DNA of 42,611 bases. It comes from Alistipes sp. (GTDB lineage: Bacteria; Bacteroidota; Bacteroidia; Bacteroidales; Rikenellaceae). Below, one piece after another: positions 19,928 to 30,127 of the stretch; position 1 is the stretch's first letter, and the number at the start of each line of letters is the position of its first letter. Location: NCBI GenBank assembly GCA_029068505.1, contig JAIECN010000024.1:31961-74571 (forward strand), read 5' to 3'. The position numbers were made by a program, and so were the translations under genes. Below the pieces are notes generated by a model. The model was given only the letters and a program-made list of their open reading frames with translations, did not search any database and was not told where the DNA came from.

Positions 19928-20081
19928 AGGGCAAAGATAGTGTTTTCGATCCGCAATCTACGCTTTTTTCGCAGGATCGTCGTTTTTCCGGGGCGGCCGG
20001 CAGCTTATGGCCGGGGATTCCGGTTGTTTGGCACATGGATTGCGGAACGGCAGGAAAGTAAAACCAAAATCGAGGTAAACA

Positions 20082-20657
20082 ATGAAAAAAATTCTCCTCT
20101 GCCTGCCCCTCCTTGCCGTGATGGCCGCAGGACTGATGGGCTGCTCGCAACGCCGCCAATGGAACCACGAAGAACGCAAAGCCATGCGCGAAGCGCTGCG
20201 CGACTACCGCCAGATGGCCTATCTGGACGACCTGACCGACGACGAATACGTGGTCTTCACCGACGGCGTGGCCACCGATCTGGAAGCCGATTATCCCGTT
20301 TATACCACCTTCATCCAGATGCCCGGCGTCAACGACACGGTGGACATGGTGGTCGTGACGGCCATCGTCGACGAACTCAACGCCGATGCCCGCAACATGC
20401 GCCACATCTATCCCTATCCCTACCTGGTGGCGCAGGGCGTGCTGCCGGCCGGGTTGGATCACGAGCAGCAGCGCCAGTTCTACAACTGCTTCGCCTACAA
20501 GGTCAACGGGGCCTACCAGACCATGACGCAGTTCTTCAACGCCGTGCTGGCCGACACGACCGACCATTCGCGCATCCGCCGCATGGAGAGCGAGTGCGCC
20601 AACGATCTGTTCAGCTGGACGGTGACCGAGGTCGACGTGATCGAGACCGTCGAGTAG
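20082..20657 (+). CDS. Putative lipoprotein, unknown function
   Basis: 191 aa; signal peptide with lipobox (LMGC): MKKILLCLPLLAVMAAGLMGCSQ. Confidence 0.7.
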   Translation: MKKILLCLPLLAVMAAGLMGCSQRRQWNHEERKAMREALRDYRQMAYLDDLTDDEYVVFTDGVATDLEADYPVYTTFIQMPGVNDTVDMVVVTAIVDELNADARNMRHIYPYPYLVAQGVLPAGLDHEQQRQFYNCFAYKVNGAYQTMTQFFNAVLADTTDHSRIRRMESECANDLFSWTVTEVDVIETVE

Positions 20658-20684
20658 CGTCCTGCCATTCTGCTGAAAACCGCG

Positions 20685-20718
20685 CGGGCGGGGCTTCCAC
20701 GATCGGAAGTCCCGCCCG
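20685..20718. terminator. Hairpin between convergent genes
   Basis: CGGGCGGGGCTTCC ... GGAAGTCCCGCCCG; no strong T-tract. Confidence 0.5.
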
Positions 20719-20762
20719 AAGCGTAACTGATGGTGCCCGATGCGTGCCGCCGGGCATTTGTC

Positions 20763-21722
20763 CTACTCGTTTTTTTTCAGGAAGTCCGCGCCCACAACGA
20801 TGCGTATCGCCTTGTGCAGCACCGAGAACTCCAGCGGCGTTTCGCCCAGCAGTTCGCCGTCGGCTTCGACCGACACTTCGGGCGACGATTCGATCCGTAT
20901 GCGGCTGCCGCGCTGCCGGAGCACGTGGCGGATGCGGTAGATGCCGCCGTTGAACAGATAGCGGAAGCGGAAGAGGATGTGCCAGAAGTGGATCGGGCGG
21001 ATCAGCGACACGTCCAGCATGCCGTCGTCGGCCACCGCGTCGGGCAGCTGCTGCATGCCGCCGCCGTTGTACTTGCAGATGCCGATCGCCACCGAGAACA
21101 GCAGGTCGTTGTAGACCAGGCGGTCGTCGACCCACACCTTCACGCCCGTCGACTTGTAGCTGAAGTACGACCGCACCAGGCCCCACGTGTAGCGCCAGCG
21201 GCTCTTGTGGCCCTTCTTCTTCATGTGGGTCAGCCTGCGGATCACCTGCGCGTCGAACCCCGCGCCGGCCACGTTGGCTATGTAGCGTTGTTGGCGGTAG
21301 TGCGATTCTTCGTACGAGACCACGCCCACGTCCTGGAGGAACGAGTGCCCCGCGGCGATCGCGGCGATCGCGTCTTGATAGCGGTTCGAGATGCCGAACG
21401 TGCGCACCCAGTCGTTGCCCGTGCCTACGGCCACCACGGCCAGCAGCACTTCGTCGGGACGCACCTCCTGCTGGATGAAGAGTCCGTTCACCGCTTCGTG
21501 CAGCGTGCCGTCGCCGCCCACCACGATGATGTGGCGGTAGCCTTCGCGCACGGCCGTGACGGTCAGTTCCGTGGCATGGAACTTATGTTCGGTGAACACC
21601 GGTTCGCAGCATATGTGCGCGTCGCGCAGATGCTTGGATATCTGCGGGAAGTCGTCCAGTCCGCGTCCGCCGCCCGCCACCGGGTTGACGATCGCGAACC
21701 ATTTCGTTCGGGTCTGTTCCAC
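20763..21722 (-). CDS. Diacylglycerol kinase family lipid kinase (YegS/DagK-like)
   Basis: NPVAGGGRG and VVGGDGTLHEAVNGL catalytic-domain motifs. Confidence 0.92.
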   Translation of the reverse strand: MEQTRTKWFAIVNPVAGGGRGLDDFPQISKHLRDAHICCEPVFTEHKFHATELTVTAVREGYRHIIVVGGDGTLHEAVNGLFIQQEVRPDEVLLAVVAVGTGNDWVRTFGISNRYQDAIAAIAAGHSFLQDVGVVSYEESHYRQQRYIANVAGAGFDAQVIRRLTHMKKKGHKSRWRYTWGLVRSYFSYKSTGVKVWVDDRLVYNDLLFSVAIGICKYNGGGMQQLPDAVADDGMLDVSLIRPIHFWHILFRFRYLFNGGIYRIRHVLRQRGSRIRIESSPEVSVEADGELLGETPLEFSVLHKAIRIVVGADFLKKNE

Positions 21723-21728
21723 GGACGG

Positions 21729-23192
21729 TTATTTTCGGGGTATGTTGCCCAGCGTGCGTACCAGGAAGTCGTAGAATTTCGCCACCGAGGCGATCTCCAC
21801 CTTCTCGTCCGGCGAGTGGGGGTAGCAGATCGTCGGACCGAACGAGATCATGTCCAGCCCCGGGTAGTTGCCGCCGATGATGCCGCACTCCAGACCCGCA
21901 TGGATCGCCGTCACCGACGGCGCCGTGCCATAGAGTTGTTCGTAGGAGGCCGTCATCGCCTTGAGGATCGGCGACTGCATGTCGGGGTTCCAGCCGTCGT
22001 AGCTGCCCGTCAGTTCGGTCGCGGCGCCCGCCAGCGCGAAGACCGCCGCGATCGCTTCGCCCAGGGCTTCCTTTTCGCTGCGTACGGAGCTGCGCAGCAG
22101 GCATTGCAGTTTGATCGTCCGGCCGTCCGACACCACGCGGGCCAGGTTGGTCGACGTCTGCACCAGCCCGGGCATCGACAGCGACATGCGCACCACGCCG
22201 TCGGGACAGCCGACTACGGCTCGGGTCAGCTTCGAGGCCACGTCGGCCGGAATGCCCTCCGCCGGCGCCGCGCAGGCTTCCAGACGGATCGATATCGAGT
22301 CCTCGATGCCGGCGAATTCCGCCGTCACGGTTTTTTCATAGGCATCCACTGCTTCGGCGAAAGCGGCACGCTGCGCCGTGGGGATCAGGATCATCGCCTC
22401 GGCTTCGCGCGGAATGGCGTTGCGCAGTCCGCCGCCGTCGACCGAGGCCAGGCGAATCCCCCGTTTTTCCGCTTCGGCGTTCAGCAGCCGGAACAGCAGC
22501 TTGTTCGCGTTGGCGCGCTGGGCTACGATCTGTATGCCCGAGTGGCCGCCCTTGAGGCCCTTTACCGTCAGGCGCATCGCTTCGTAGCCCTCGGCCGGCA
22601 TCGGCGCCGGCGTGTAGTCGAATACGATGTTGGCGTCCAGACCTCCGGCGCAGCCTACGTAGAGTTCGCCCTCGGTCTCCGAGTCGAGGTTCAGCAGGAT
22701 GTCGCCTTGCAGAAGCCCCGCCTTCAGACCGAAAGCGCCGTCCATGCCGGTCTCCTCGGTCGCCGTGAAAAGCGCTTCCAGGGGACCGTGCGCCAGCGTG
22801 TCGTCCTCCAGCACGGCCAGAATCGCCGCTGCGCCGATCCCGTTGTCGGCACCCAGGGTCGTGCCGTCGGCCGTGACCCATCCGCCGTCGACGTAGGCGT
22901 CGATCGGGTCGGTCGTGAAGTCGAACTGCTTGTCGTTGTTCTTCTGCGGCACCATGTCCAGATGGGCTTGCAGAATCACGCCCTTGCGGTCTTCCATGCC
23001 GGCCGATGCTGGTTTGCGCACATAGATGTTGTGCGCCTCGTCCTCCTTGCACTCCAGGCCCAGCGAGCGGGCGAAGCCGAGGACATATTCGCGGATTTTC
23101 TCCTCATGTCCCGAGGGGCGCGGGATGCGTACGATTTCGGCGAAGTGTTTCCACACCAGTGCAGGTTTCAAAGCGGATAAGTTTCTTTCCAT
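21729..23192 (-). CDS. pepD: Aminoacyl-histidine dipeptidase (cytosol non-specific dipeptidase)
   Basis: M20 peptidase motifs: QAHLDMVPQKN, TTLGADNGIGAAAILAVLED, LFTATEETGMDGAF. Confidence 0.94.
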   Translation of the reverse strand: MERNLSALKPALVWKHFAEIVRIPRPSGHEEKIREYVLGFARSLGLECKEDEAHNIYVRKPASAGMEDRKGVILQAHLDMVPQKNNDKQFDFTTDPIDAYVDGGWVTADGTTLGADNGIGAAAILAVLEDDTLAHGPLEALFTATEETGMDGAFGLKAGLLQGDILLNLDSETEGELYVGCAGGLDANIVFDYTPAPMPAEGYEAMRLTVKGLKGGHSGIQIVAQRANANKLLFRLLNAEAEKRGIRLASVDGGGLRNAIPREAEAMILIPTAQRAAFAEAVDAYEKTVTAEFAGIEDSISIRLEACAAPAEGIPADVASKLTRAVVGCPDGVVRMSLSMPGLVQTSTNLARVVSDGRTIKLQCLLRSSVRSEKEALGEAIAAVFALAGAATELTGSYDGWNPDMQSPILKAMTASYEQLYGTAPSVTAIHAGLECGIIGGNYPGLDMISFGPTICYPHSPDEKVEIASVAKFYDFLVRTLGNIPRK

Positions 23193-23270
23193 GACGGTAT
23201 CGGGTTTTTTTGTTGTTTTCGAAAAGAGGTGTTGTTCCAGCAGATATTCATGGAGCGGCGGACGTTTCTT

Positions 23271-24233
<963 letters not shown>

Positions 24234-24236
24234 AGG

Positions 24237-24827
24237 CTAAAACAGATAGCCCACGCTCAGGGCCACGTTGTAGGTGCGCAGCTTGTCCATGCGGCTGCCG
24301 TCGGGCAGCTCCACGTCGGTCTTGGCCTTGAACTGGCCGTTGTAGCGCAGGTCGACCAGCAGATGTTTGAACAGCGTGACCCCGGCGCCCACCGAGTAGG
24401 AGAGCGTGGGCCGTATGCGGCCGAAGTCGATCTTGTCGCCTCCCGACTTCTGCTTGCAGTCGTTCATCACCGTGAAGACCGGCCCGGCGTAGATGCGCAC
24501 GATGCGGATCGGGCGGAAAGCCGCCAGCACCGGCACGTCGATCGAGTTCGACTTGAGGTTGATTTCGTCGCCCCCTTCCTGCCGGATGCGCAGGCCCTGA
24601 CGCACGTAGAGGATTTGCGGATCGACCGAGAACCATCCGATTTTCAGCGAGGTGACCAGTCCGGCCTGCCAGCCGAGTTTGTTCTTGATGTCGGCGCGGT
24701 CCATGTTGGTGGTGTAGTCGGGCACGTTGATGCCGCCCATCACGCCCCATTCCACCTTCACCGGCTGGGCGTCGGCAGCCGCGGCTGCCGAAACGAGAAG
24801 AATCGTAAAAAGAAGTTTGCGAAGCAT
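24237..24827 (-). CDS. Outer-membrane beta-barrel (porin-like) protein
   Basis: Signal peptide, short beta-barrel pattern (WGVMGGINVPD..., C-terminal YNVALSVGYLF). Confidence 0.75.
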   Translation of the reverse strand: MLRKLLFTILLVSAAAAADAQPVKVEWGVMGGINVPDYTTNMDRADIKNKLGWQAGLVTSLKIGWFSVDPQILYVRQGLRIRQEGGDEINLKSNSIDVPVLAAFRPIRIVRIYAGPVFTVMNDCKQKSGGDKIDFGRIRPTLSYSVGAGVTLFKHLLVDLRYNGQFKAKTDVELPDGSRMDKLRTYNVALSVGYLF

Positions 24828-24841
24828 TTCGATTTATTGAG

Positions 24842-25996
24842 TTATGAATTGTTGTTTTCCAGTTTGCATGCCGCCCACAGCATGTAGGCGATGCACGCCG
24901 CTACGAAAAGCATGCCCGCATACGCATGGCCCGACGCCCGGATGATGGCGCCGCATACCGGCCCTGAGAGCGCGCCCGCGGCGATGGCCATGATCATAAG
25001 CCCCGCCACGCCGTTGGCATGCGCCGCTTCGGCCTTGGTCGCCGCAGCATAGAACGTGGCGAAGACGCACGACATGGCGAATCCCAGCGCGCCCACGGCA
25101 GCATAGATCGCCGTTTCGTTGCGCACGAAGAGCAGCAGCAGGGCCAGGGCCAGCGCGCCGGCCATGTTCCAGCGCAGGTAGCGCACGTCGGAGTAGCGCA
25201 CCAGCACCCATGCGCCGACCAGCGTGCCGACGATGCGGCAGGCGTAGAACCCTGTGGTGGTGAGTATCGACGAGGGGGCGTCGATCAGCCGCACCGACAA
25301 AAATCCGATGCCCACGTCGGCCGCGATGAAGCAGGCCACGCCCAGCGTGGCGAGCAGCACGGTGCGGTTGCGCAGCAGGCCGAAGCACTCCGCGAGTCCG
25401 GCCGCGTCTGCGGCTTTCGGCGGTTCGGGCACGGAGGTCAGTTGCAGCCACACGCCGCCGGCCACGGTCAGCGCGGCATAGATCGGCAGCAGCAGGCGCC
25501 AGGAACCCGTCGCGGCGACGAGTCCCGTGACAATGGGCGCGAGCAGCAGCAGCGAGGTGTTGCGGAAGATCTGCCCCACGGTCAGGTAGCTGGTCATGCG
25601 CTCGCCCGGCACGATGGTGGCCAGCAGCGGGTTGACCGCCACCTGCACGATGGTGTTGCCGATGCCCAGCAGGCCGAAGCCGGCGAAGTACCAGCCCAGG
25701 GCGCACCCTTCGCCTGCGGCGAACGGCACCAGCAGACCGATGCACGTGAATCCGTAGCCCAGCAGGGCGGTAGCCTTGCGGCCGATGCGGTTCATGAGTG
25801 CGGCGACGGGTGCCGACAGCACCAGGAACCACAGAAAAACCATCGTGGGCAGGAAACTGACGGCCTCCTGCCGCCCGGCCGGAAAATCCGCTGCGATGCG
25901 GCCCGTGATCGGAGCCACGATGTCGCAGAACCCCATGATGAAGAACCCCGCCAGAACGGGGGCCAACAAACGTTTGTCTACTTTCTTGTGTTGCAT
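24842..25996 (-). CDS. MFS transporter
   Basis: 12-TM pattern starting MQHKKVDKRLLAPVLAGFFIMGFCDIVAPITGRIAADF; the ORF-track start (26149) lies upstream of a -7 box and is unlikely. Confidence 0.85.
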   Translation of the reverse strand: MQHKKVDKRLLAPVLAGFFIMGFCDIVAPITGRIAADFPAGRQEAVSFLPTMVFLWFLVLSAPVAALMNRIGRKATALLGYGFTCIGLLVPFAAGEGCALGWYFAGFGLLGIGNTIVQVAVNPLLATIVPGERMTSYLTVGQIFRNTSLLLLAPIVTGLVAATGSWRLLLPIYAALTVAGGVWLQLTSVPEPPKAADAAGLAECFGLLRNRTVLLATLGVACFIAADVGIGFLSVRLIDAPSSILTTTGFYACRIVGTLVGAWVLVRYSDVRYLRWNMAGALALALLLLFVRNETAIYAAVGALGFAMSCVFATFYAAATKAEAAHANGVAGLMIMAIAAGALSGPVCGAIIRASGHAYAGMLFVAACIAYMLWAACKLENNNS

Positions 25997-26001
25997 TTTT
26001 A

Positions 26002-26009
26002 CAAAGATA
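26002..26009 (-). promoter_or_regulatory. Putative -7 box for the minus-strand MFS cluster
   Basis: CAAAGATA (TATCTTTG on minus strand) 5 nt from the MFS start codon. Confidence 0.5.
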
Positions 26010-26372
26010 CATTTTTTTTGCAAAACGGCATTCGGCCGACCGAAAATTAAAAGTACTTGTCCGCAAAAACGCCCCGGAGAACTGCGGCTGCCGATCTGCG
26101 GATTTTCTGCAATTGTCGGAATGCTTCGCGGCCGATCCGACCATTCCACAATCCGTCCGACCGGTTGTCCGACCGAGGCCTACATTCTGTTTCGACCGAT
26201 TATCTGTCCGTCCGTTCGTTTGGGTGCTTCGACCAAAAATCCGGCCGCAACGTGCATTTTTGTGCTTCGCCGGCGAGTTTTTCGGTTCCGCGTGCGGAGG
26301 TTTGCGCAATTATGGTTATCTTTACCCAACGAACCGGATTCCGGTTCCTATAAAGGCGAACAGGTTGTTTCT

Positions 26373-28481
26373 ATGTTTTTTTTGCTGTCCTTTCCTTCGA
26401 TCACTTTGCCGCTGGAGGATCCCATCCTCAAGTTCATGCTCATCATGGCCATCGTGCTGGGCGCGCCGCTCGTGTTGAACCGGCTCAAGATTCCCTATCT
26501 GCTGGGACTCATCATCGCCGGCGCCGTCATCGGCCCCAACGGGCTGAACCTCGTTCTGCGCGACAGCAGCATCATCCTTTCCGGCACGGCAGGTCTCTTG
26601 TATATCATGTTCCTATCGGGGTTGGAGATGGACATGAACGACTTCCGGCGCAACGGCTGGCGCAGTCTCGTTTTCGGACTCTATACCTTTTCCGTGCCCA
26701 TGGCGTTCGGCATCGTCGCAGGGCATTATATCTTGGGTTACCCGATCTATTCGTCCATCTTGTTGGCCGGGTTGTTCGCGTCGCAGACTTTGATCGCCTA
26801 TCCCATCGTCAGCCGCCTGGGCATCACGCGCGACCGGGCCGTGACGATCGCTGTCGGCGGTACGATCATCACCGACATCCTGGCCCTTATGGTCTTGACG
26901 GTCGTCGTCGGACTCGCTACCGGCCAGGCCGACCAGGCATTCTGGTACCGGTTCGGCTTCTCGGTCGTCGCTTGCGTGGCGGTCATTCTGGTGTGCTTCC
27001 CGTTGTTGGGCCGTTGGTTCTTCAAGCGGTGCAGCGACAGCGTTTCGCAGTATGTTTTCGTGCTGGTCATGGTCTTCTTGGGGGCTTATCTGGCCCAGGT
27101 CGCCGGTTTGGAACCCATCATCGGAGCCTTTCTGGCCGGTCTGGCCATGAACCGCCTCATCCCCGGCACTTCGCCCCTGATGAACCGCATCGAGTTCGTC
27201 GGCAACGCCATCTTCATCCCCTTCTTCTTGATCGGCGTGGGCATGTTGATCGACTACCGCGCGTTTTTCCAGAGTTGGGAGAGTCTCGAAGTCAGCGTCG
27301 TGATGATCGTCATGGTCACGGCCGCCAAATACGTCGCCGCCTGCCTCACGCAGAAGACTTTCCGCCTATCCCGCGACCAGCGCACGCTGTTGTTCGGTTT
27401 GAGCAGCGCCCACGTGGCCGCCACGCTGGCCGCTGTGATGGTGGGTTATAGCGTCGTGCTGGGCCATACGCCCGAGGGCGAGCCGATCCGGCTGCTCAAC
27501 GAAGCGGTGCTCAACGGTACGATCCTCATGATCCTGGCTACCTGCACCATTTCGACCTTCGCGTCGCAGCACGGCGCCCACAACATCGCTATCAAAGGGG
27601 CGCAGGGCGCCTCCGGGCGCGGTTCGGGCGAGCATGTGCTGATCCCCGTTTCGCGCAAGGAGGGGATCGGCGAGCTGGTGGGGTTGAGCATCGCCTTGAC
27701 CAAGCAAAAATACCGCAGTCTCTATGCCTTGAATGTCATCGACAACCGCACCGACGATCCCGAGATGAAGAAGCGTTCCGAGGCGCTGCTCGACACGGCC
27801 GCCGTGGCTGCCGCTGCCGCCGACATACACATGCACCGCCTGCTGCGCTACGATGTGAACATCGTCAACGCTATCGTCAGCGCCGTGCGCGAGCGCAACA
27901 TCACCGATCTGGTGTTGGGCATGCACGAGAGCGGCGCGGGGGCCAACCTCCCCATTCCCGGCATGTTCGGCGCCGCGACCCCTTCGGCGCTGGGTAAGAC
28001 GTTGTCCGCCGTGCTGGGGCAGTGCAACGTGACGACTTTCATCTACCGCCCGGCCCAGCCGTTCCCCACCATCCGGCGCCACATCGTCGTGGTGCCGCGC
28101 CGCGCCGAACTCGAAGCCGGCTTCCAGGCCTGGCTGCTGCGCATCCGCCATCTGGCCCACGACACGGGCGCGCAGCTGATCTTCTATGCTCCGGCCCGTA
28201 CGCTCGACCATCTGCGCGGCCGGCGCCGCAAGGACATCGCCGGATATGTCGTGCGGGAGCAGGGTTGGGACAATCCCGCCGAGCTGCTGCCCGAGCTGCG
28301 TCACGACGATTGCTTGTGGGTGGTCATGAGCCGCCGCGACCGCCTTTCCTACCAGGCGGGCATGGGCCGCATGCCGGCCTACCTCGACGAATCGCTCGCC
28401 GCAAACAGCTTCGTGCTGGTCTATCCGGTGCAGGCCGGCAATGCCGAGCAGCAAGGCATATTCAACATGAATATGGGATAG
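26373..28481 (+). CDS. Cation:proton antiporter (CPA2/Kef-like) with C-terminal universal-stress-like region
   Basis: LKIPYLLGLIIAGAVIGPNGLNLV, LAGLFASQTLIAYPIVSRLGITRDRAVTIAVGGTIITDILALMVL, AFLAGLAMNRLIP motifs; the long 5' extension in the ORF track is intergenic. Confidence 0.92.
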   Translation: MFFLLSFPSITLPLEDPILKFMLIMAIVLGAPLVLNRLKIPYLLGLIIAGAVIGPNGLNLVLRDSSIILSGTAGLLYIMFLSGLEMDMNDFRRNGWRSLVFGLYTFSVPMAFGIVAGHYILGYPIYSSILLAGLFASQTLIAYPIVSRLGITRDRAVTIAVGGTIITDILALMVLTVVVGLATGQADQAFWYRFGFSVVACVAVILVCFPLLGRWFFKRCSDSVSQYVFVLVMVFLGAYLAQVAGLEPIIGAFLAGLAMNRLIPGTSPLMNRIEFVGNAIFIPFFLIGVGMLIDYRAFFQSWESLEVSVVMIVMVTAAKYVAACLTQKTFRLSRDQRTLLFGLSSAHVAATLAAVMVGYSVVLGHTPEGEPIRLLNEAVLNGTILMILATCTISTFASQHGAHNIAIKGAQGASGRGSGEHVLIPVSRKEGIGELVGLSIALTKQKYRSLYALNVIDNRTDDPEMKKRSEALLDTAAVAAAAADIHMHRLLRYDVNIVNAIVSAVRERNITDLVLGMHESGAGANLPIPGMFGAATPSALGKTLSAVLGQCNVTTFIYRPAQPFPTIRRHIVVVPRRAELEAGFQAWLLRIRHLAHDTGAQLIFYAPARTLDHLRGRRRKDIAGYVVREQGWDNPAELLPELRHDDCLWVVMSRRDRLSYQAGMGRMPAYLDESLAANSFVLVYPVQAGNAEQQGIFNMNMG

Positions 28482-28629
28482 AAAGAAATAATGAACATGG
28501 GGTGGGAAGAAATAAATATCCGGCCGGCAATCTTCGGATGCAGACCGGAAAAAGGATTTAAATCGATGTTTAAAACGTTTTAATCCCGCGATTTTCCCTT
28601 TTCGGCTTTTACCTTTCGCCGAATAAGCG

Positions 28630-28637
28630 TATCTTTG
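28630..28637 (+). promoter_or_regulatory. Putative -7 box of der
   Basis: TATCTTTG 30 nt upstream of ATG 28668. Confidence 0.5.
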
Positions 28638-28667
28638 CGCTCTGAACCGCAAAAAAGCAAGGATACC

Positions 28668-29972
28668 ATGAGCCTCGTAGCAATCGTCGGGCGCCCCAAC
28701 GTGGGCAAGAGCACCCTTTTCAACCGCTTGGTCGGCCAGCGCAAGGCCATCGTCGACTCTACGGCCGGCACCACGCGCGACCGCCACTACGGCAAGACCG
28801 ACTGGAACGGCAAGGAGTTTTCGGTCATCGACACGGGCGGCTACACGGTCAATTCGGACGATATTTTCGAAGACGAAATCCGCCGGCAGGTGCTGCTGGC
28901 CATCGACGAGGCCGACGTCATCCTCTTTCTGGTCGAGGTTTCGACCGGGGTTACCGACCTCGACGCCCTGATGGCCGATTTGCTGCGCCGCACCTCCAAG
29001 AAGGTCATCCTGGTCTGCAACAAGGTCGACAACAACGACCAGATCTACTCCTCGCACGAGTTCTACTCGCTGGGGCTGGGCGATCCGTTCTGCATCAGCT
29101 CCATGTCGGGCAGCGGCACGGGCGATCTGATGGATGCGATCCTCGAAGCGTTGCCCGCCGATCCCACCTCCGAGCACGACGACGACCTGCCCCGCATCAC
29201 CATCGTGGGGCGCCCCAACGTGGGCAAGTCGTCGCTGACCAACGCGCTGCTGGGCGAGGAGCGCAACATCGTGACCTCGATCGCCGGCACGACGCGCGAT
29301 TCGATCCATACGCGTTACAACAAGTTCGGCATGGACTTCTATCTGGTTGACACGGCCGGCATGCGCAAGAAGGGCAAGACGATGGAAGACCTCGAATTCT
29401 ATTCGGTCATGCGGTCGATCCGCGCCATCGAGAGTTCGGACGTCTGCATCCTGATGCTCGACGCCCAGCAGGGGCTGGAGTCGCAAGACCTCAACATCCA
29501 CAACCTGATCGTCCGCAACCGCAAGGGATGCGTCATCGTAGTGAACAAGTGGGACTTGATCGAGAAGTCGAGCAACACCATGAAGGAGTGGACGGAGTTC
29601 CTGCGCAAGAAGCTCGCGCCGTTCAACGACATTCCGATCATCTTCACGTCGGTAATCAACAAACAGCGCATTCTCGACGTCTTGCAGACGGCCATGCGGG
29701 TGTTCCAGTCGCGTAAGCGGCGCATCGCCACCTCGGAACTGAACGAGTTCTTCCTGCCGCTGATCGAGAATTACCCGCCCCCGGCGACCAAGGGCAAGTA
29801 TATCAAGATCAAGTATGTGACCCAGCTGCCGACTCCTACGCCGCAGTTCGCGTTCTTCGTCAACCTGCCGCAGTACATCAAGGAGCCGTACCGCCGTTTC
29901 TTGGAGAACAACCTGCGCGAACGTTGGGATTTCTCCGGCGTGCCGATGCAGATCTATTTCCGGCAGAAGTAA
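28668..29972 (+). CDS. der: Ribosome biogenesis GTPase Der (EngA)
   Basis: Two GTPase domains: [16 protein letters not shown] and [25 protein letters not shown]-terminal KH-like region. Confidence 0.97.
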   Translation: MSLVAIVGRPNVGKSTLFNRLVGQRKAIVDSTAGTTRDRHYGKTDWNGKEFSVIDTGGYTVNSDDIFEDEIRRQVLLAIDEADVILFLVEVSTGVTDLDALMADLLRRTSKKVILVCNKVDNNDQIYSSHEFYSLGLGDPFCISSMSGSGTGDLMDAILEALPADPTSEHDDDLPRITIVGRPNVGKSSLTNALLGEERNIVTSIAGTTRDSIHTRYNKFGMDFYLVDTAGMRKKGKTMEDLEFYSVMRSIRAIESSDVCILMLDAQQGLESQDLNIHNLIVRNRKGCVIVVNKWDLIEKSSNTMKEWTEFLRKKLAPFNDIPIIFTSVINKQRILDVLQTAMRVFQSRKRRIATSELNEFFLPLIENYPPPATKGKYIKIKYVTQLPTPTPQFAFFVNLPQYIKEPYRRFLENNLRERWDFSGVPMQIYFRQK

Positions 29973-30048
29973 CGGTGCGGCGCCGGGCGCTCGGGAAAGG
30001 GTTTTCCCGAAATTCTCCCGGCCCGAAACAGCCGCTTTCCGGATAAAA

Positions 30049-30081
30049 TTCGCCCCGACAGTAGATGCTGCCGGGGCGAGA
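30049..30081. terminator. Hairpin between convergent der and galM
   Basis: TCGCCCCGACAG ... CTGCCGGGGCGA (11/12 pairs). Confidence 0.6.
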
Positions 30082-30127
30082 CATTTCGTATCCGAGGAAA
30101 TTCCTCCTTTTCTGAAGAAATCTTTCT

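Noticed and set aside
20730-23180. 816-aa plus-strand ORF opposite DagK and pepD
   Set aside because: Spans two real minus-strand genes and their junction; low-complexity shadow translation.
26157-26180. TCCGACC cluster considered as a CRISPR or iteron array
   Set aside because: Spacing is irregular and there are no consistent spacers; kept only as a low-score motif cluster.
27366-29501. 711-aa minus-strand ORF opposite the antiporter and der
   Set aside because: Shadow ORF crossing two well-supported plus-strand genes.
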